A DNA stretch of 7,682 nucleotides from Gammaproteobacteria bacterium (GTDB lineage Bacteria; Pseudomonadota; Gammaproteobacteria; DSM-19610): assembly GCA_030618475.1 (NCBI GenBank), contig JAUXDG010000125.1, positions 1 through 7,682 on the forward strand, given 5' to 3'. The position numbers and the translations under genes were made by a program. Shown here piece after piece: positions 6,045 through 7,682 of this stretch; position 1 is the first letter of the stretch; every line of letters starts with the position of its first letter. The notes under the pieces were generated by a model. That model was not told the DNA's origin and made no database searches. It saw nothing but the letters and a program-made list of their open reading frames with translations.

Positions 6045-7371
6045 TGACATTCGCGGCTGGCTTGCGCTTTCTTGGCCGACGCCGGCGTTTTTTCCTGGAC
6101 GGTGCGGATTCAACCATCTTGTCACGCTCACCGGCATTCAGGGTCTGGAATTCGGTCCACCAGTCGGCCAGCTCCTTGGGGGCTTCGCCGGTTTCGCTGC
6201 GCAACAAAAGAAAATCGTACGCCGCTCGAAAGCGTGGATGTTCGAGCATACGGTAAGGGGCCTTGCCACGCCTGCGCTCAAGACGGGACTGCAGCATCCA
6301 GATTTCCCGCATGGGGAAACTGAAACGCTTGGGCAACGAGGTCGCCTGTACCTGCTCAGAAGTGATCTGGTTACCCGCGAGCTGGGATGCCTCCAGCGCG
6401 GTCATTCCCTGATCCAGCAAGACCTGTGTCCGCAGGCGCACAGGTTCCCACAACAAGGCGGCATAGAGAAAGGCCGGTGTTACCGGCTTGTCTTCCGCCA
6501 GGCGCTTATCGGTATTCTCCAGAGCGCGCAGCACAAAGGTAATGGGGAATCCCTGCTCTTCGTGACTCAGCGCCTCCTCCGTCATCGGGAACAGGCGGCG
6601 AAACAGATCATAATGACGCAGCAGCTCGAAAGTCGTTACCGCACAGCCACCCAGGAACAGTTTCATGACTTCCTCGAACAGGCGTGCGGTGGGAATATCC
6701 TCCAGCAAATAGTCCAGCTCATGTATGGCGGCTTCGCTGTCCGGATGAATACGGAAGCCGAGCTTGGCGGCAAAGCGAACCGCCCTCAGCATGCGCACCG
6801 GGTCTTCACGGTAACGCTGCTCGGGATCACCGATCAGACGCAAAATGCCGCCTTTCAGGTCCTCGAGGCCGCTCACGTAATCGATCACGGAAAAATCCTT
6901 GATGTCATAGTAGAGTGCATTCACCGTAAAGTCGCGGCGCCAGGCATCGTCTTCGATACCGCCATAGACGTTATCGCGCAGGATACGGCCTTGCTCGGAA
7001 TGCGCGCTGTCACGGTCGTCGGCAGACTGGCTGTCGTGTCGGGCACGGAAGGTGGCGACCTCGATAATCTCGCGCCCGAAACGAACGTGTGCCAGGCGGA
7101 AACGGCGCCCGATCAGGCGACAATTTCTGAACAGATGCCTGATCTCATCCGGGGTCGCATTGGTAGCCACGTCAAAATCCTTGGGTTCACGCCCCAGCAA
7201 CAAGTCACGCACCCCGCCCCCCACCAGAAAGCTCTGGAACCCGGCCTCTTTGAGGCGGTACAGCACCTTTAGCGCACTGGAACTGATACTGGCCCGCGAA
7301 ATCGTGTGCTCGGGCCGGGGGATGACAGCGGGCTGGACGCTACCGGAATCGATATCGCCTTGATTATCCAC
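6037..7371 (-). CDS. pcnB: Poly(A) polymerase I
   Basis: PcnB adds 3' poly(A) tails to RNA and so marks it for exonuclease decay. It is a class II nucleotidyltransferase of the CCA-adding family. The 444-aa product has GGGVRD (51-56), the catalytic pair DFD (65-67), RRDFTVNALYY (145-155) and RYREDPVRMLRAVRFAAKLG from about 187. LIGRRFRLAHVRFG (86-99) distinguishes poly(A) polymerases from CCA-adding enzymes. The C-terminus is strongly basic (RKKRRRRPRKRK, about 426-437), as in E. coli, and probably binds RNA. The start is GTG at 7371. The nearest purine-rich ribosome binding site, GAGGGA, is unusually far (about 13 nt), and the codon in the next upstream in-frame position is a stop. As first gene of the leftward unit it overlaps folK by 8 bases. 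Its promoter region is shared with divergent tRNA-Glu. Confidence 0.97.
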   Translation of the reverse strand: MDNQGDIDSGSVQPAVIPRPEHTISRASISSSALKVLYRLKEAGFQSFLVGGGVRDLLLGREPKDFDVATNATPDEIRHLFRNCRLIGRRFRLAHVRFGREIIEVATFRARHDSQSADDRDSAHSEQGRILRDNVYGGIEDDAWRRDFTVNALYYDIKDFSVIDYVSGLEDLKGGILRLIGDPEQRYREDPVRMLRAVRFAAKLGFRIHPDSEAAIHELDYLLEDIPTARLFEEVMKLFLGGCAVTTFELLRHYDLFRRLFPMTEEALSHEEQGFPITFVLRALENTDKRLAEDKPVTPAFLYAALLWEPVRLRTQVLLDQGMTALEASQLAGNQITSEQVQATSLPKRFSFPMREIWMLQSRLERRRGKAPYRMLEHPRFRAAYDFLLLRSETGEAPKELADWWTEFQTLNAGERDKMVESAPSRKKRRRRPRKRKPAANVND

Positions 7372-7381
7372 TCTAATTCAC

Positions 7382-7409
7382 TTGTCCCTCAATCACTGAT
7401 GCGTATAAT
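7382..7409 (+). promoter_or_regulatory. Promoter of tRNA-Glu, rrn-like
   Basis: TTGTCC (7382-7387) and a perfect TATAAT (7404-7409) are separated by 16 bp, the same spacing and nearly the same -35 as E. coli rrnB P1 (TTGTCA). The start of transcription would lie near 7416, about 28 nt before the tRNA. On the other strand the same stretch must also carry the control region of pcnB; a poor candidate -10, TATTAT, overlaps at 7405-7410. Confidence 0.75.
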
Positions 7410-7417
7410 ACCACTCT

Positions 7418-7434
7418 GCTGTATTCCATACAGC
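7418..7434 (+). promoter_or_regulatory. Perfect hairpin in the tRNA-Glu leader
   Basis: GCTGTAT (7418-7424) and ATACAGC (7428-7434) form a perfect 7-bp stem with a TCC loop, starting at about the predicted transcription start and ending 9 nt before the tRNA. It may guide 5' end processing of the precursor or act as a DNA operator between the tRNA-Glu and pcnB promoters. No T tract follows, so it is not a terminator. Confidence 0.5.
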
Positions 7435-7443
7435 GTTCATAAT

Positions 7444-7518
7444 GCTCCCTTCGTCTAGCGGTCAGGACACTGGCCTCTCACGCCGGTAACAGGGGTTCGA
7501 TTCCCCTAGGGAGCACCA
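7444..7518 (+). tRNA. tRNA-Glu (anticodon CTC)
   Basis: The acceptor stem GCTCCCT/AGGGAGC is perfect, with discriminator A and encoded CCA. The D arm starts GTCTAGCGGTCAGGAC, as in E. coli tRNA-Glu. The anticodon stem CTGGC/GCCGG holds loop CTCTCAC, giving anticodon CTC for GAG. The T arm is AGGGG-TTCGATT-CCCCT. Many gammaproteobacteria rely on tRNA-Glu(TTC) alone, which also reads GAG, so this isoacceptor is probably dispensable. Its 3' end faces the AT-rich accessory DNA at the right edge, and no terminator is seen directly after it. Confidence 0.97.
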
Positions 7519-7523
7519 TATAA

Positions 7524-7535
7524 TTCAATAGGTTA
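7524..7535 (+). repeat. 12-bp tRNA-adjacent motif, copy at tRNA-Glu
   Basis: TTCAATAGGTTA begins 5 nt after the CCA of tRNA-Glu and is identical to the sequence 3 nt after tRNA-Ser (1078-1089, minus strand). It is bordered by TATAA (7519-7523) and TTATA (7533-7537), which form a small inverted repeat. I infer it is part of an integrase recognition region at an attachment site. Confidence 0.5.
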
Positions 7536-7548
7536 TAAGGATTCGCCC

Positions 7549-7682
7549 ATGCTATTAGGGAATAAATGGGGAATAAAAGAGGGATTATTTTCTTGGGGTC
7601 ACGAAAATAATCGTGGCGTAAAACCCATATGCGGTTACGCGTCATTAATCATAACCTCATTATATACGCGCATAATTAGACT
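7549..7682 (+). CDS. Possible partial ORF running off the window, family not recognised
   Basis: ATG 7549 has AAGGA 7 nt upstream, a good ribosome binding site, and the frame stays open for 44 codons to the window end. The peptide begins MLLGNKWGIKEGLFSWGHEN and resembles nothing I know; it does not look like the N-terminus of a tRNA-site tyrosine integrase. The frame runs through the tandem GGGAATAAA repeats and a perfect inverted repeat, so an equally good reading is that this is non-coding attachment-site DNA with an open frame by chance. Composition is about 37% GC, unlike the core genes. If real, it is the first gene of an element lying to the right. Confidence 0.3.
   Translation, partial: MLLGNKWGIKEGLFSWGHENNRGVKPICGYASLIITSLYTRIIR
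7558..7577 (+). repeat. Tandem GGGAATAAA repeats, possible integrase arm sites
   Basis: GGGAATAAA occurs at 7558-7566 and again at 7569-7577, an 11-bp period or about one helical turn, within 60 bp of the tRNA 3' end. A diverged third unit, GGGATTATT, follows at 7581-7589. Phased short direct repeats next to a tRNA 3' end resemble arm-type sites bound by the N-terminal domain of tyrosine integrases. This role is inferred from position and pattern. Confidence 0.45.
7583..7612. repeat. Perfect 10-bp inverted repeat with 10-nt spacer
   Basis: GATTATTTTC (7583-7592) and GAAAATAATC (7603-7612) are exact inverse complements around a 10-nt spacer rich in G (TTGGGGTCAC). The half-site centres are about 20 bp apart, or two helical turns, which suits a dimeric DNA-binding protein. 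No T tract follows, so a terminator is unlikely. I infer an operator or a recombination-protein site of the element to the right. Confidence 0.6.

Noticed and set aside
6051..6137. Upstream ATG for folK
   Set aside because: The extra 29-31 residues are the basic pcnB tail read in another frame, and HPPK proteins begin just before the AYIGLGSNL strand.
6238..7272. Long open frame of 344 codons on the plus strand
   Set aside because: It lies entirely antisense to pcnB, whose motifs are intact. The peptide has no family resemblance, and its openness follows from the GC-rich codon pattern of pcnB.
1..7682. CRISPR array, insertion sequence or toxin-antitoxin pair
   Set aside because: I found no regularly spaced repeats, transposase motifs, terminal inverted repeats with target duplication, or paired small genes of that type.

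Overview
The window is a piece of a gammaproteobacterial chromosome. The evidence is the gene order pcnB-folK-dNK-panB-panC-panD, the close match of every product to Pseudomonas/E. coli-type families, a MltF-type lytic transglycosylase, and an rrn-like promoter in front of a tRNA. I cannot place it below class level. Codon content is moderately GC-rich in the core, while the last 164 bases are about 37% GC by hand count.

Layout. Bases 1-762 hold no gene I can identify, only several perfect hairpins and one or two terminator-like structures. A small AlpA-family (prophage/island type) regulator follows at 763-1080 (+). A tRNA-Ser(CGA) at 1093-1183 (-) comes next. mltF, a lipoprotein lytic transglycosylase, runs rightwards from 1352 to 2743 and meets the leftward panD tail to tail with one base between them. 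From 7371 back to 2745 lies a tightly packed leftward cluster: pcnB (poly(A) polymerase I), folK (HPPK), a deoxynucleoside kinase, panB, panC, and after an 82-nt gap panD. A tRNA-Glu(CTC) at 7444-7518 (+) is read divergently from pcnB. The window ends in AT-rich, repeat-bearing DNA.

How the genes fit together. PanB, PanC and PanD supply the whole route from ketoisovalerate and aspartate to pantothenate. FolK makes a folate precursor, and PanB consumes 5,10-methylene-tetrahydrofolate, so folate and pantothenate synthesis share one transcription unit. The deoxynucleoside kinase adds dNTP salvage, and PcnB adds RNA 3' polyadenylation. Overlapping stops and starts (pcnB/folK, dNK/panB, panB/panC) indicate translational coupling.

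The most notable signal is at the edges. Both tRNA genes point their 3' ends outward, away from the conserved block. Both are followed within 3-5 nt of the CCA by the identical 12-mer TTCAATAGGTTA. The DNA beyond each looks accessory: a lone AlpA gene on the left, and tandem GGGAATAAA repeats with a perfect 10-bp inverted repeat on the right. I read this as two tRNA-borne integration sites, probably used by related tyrosine integrases, bracketing a core block. No integrase is visible inside the window, so this remains inference.
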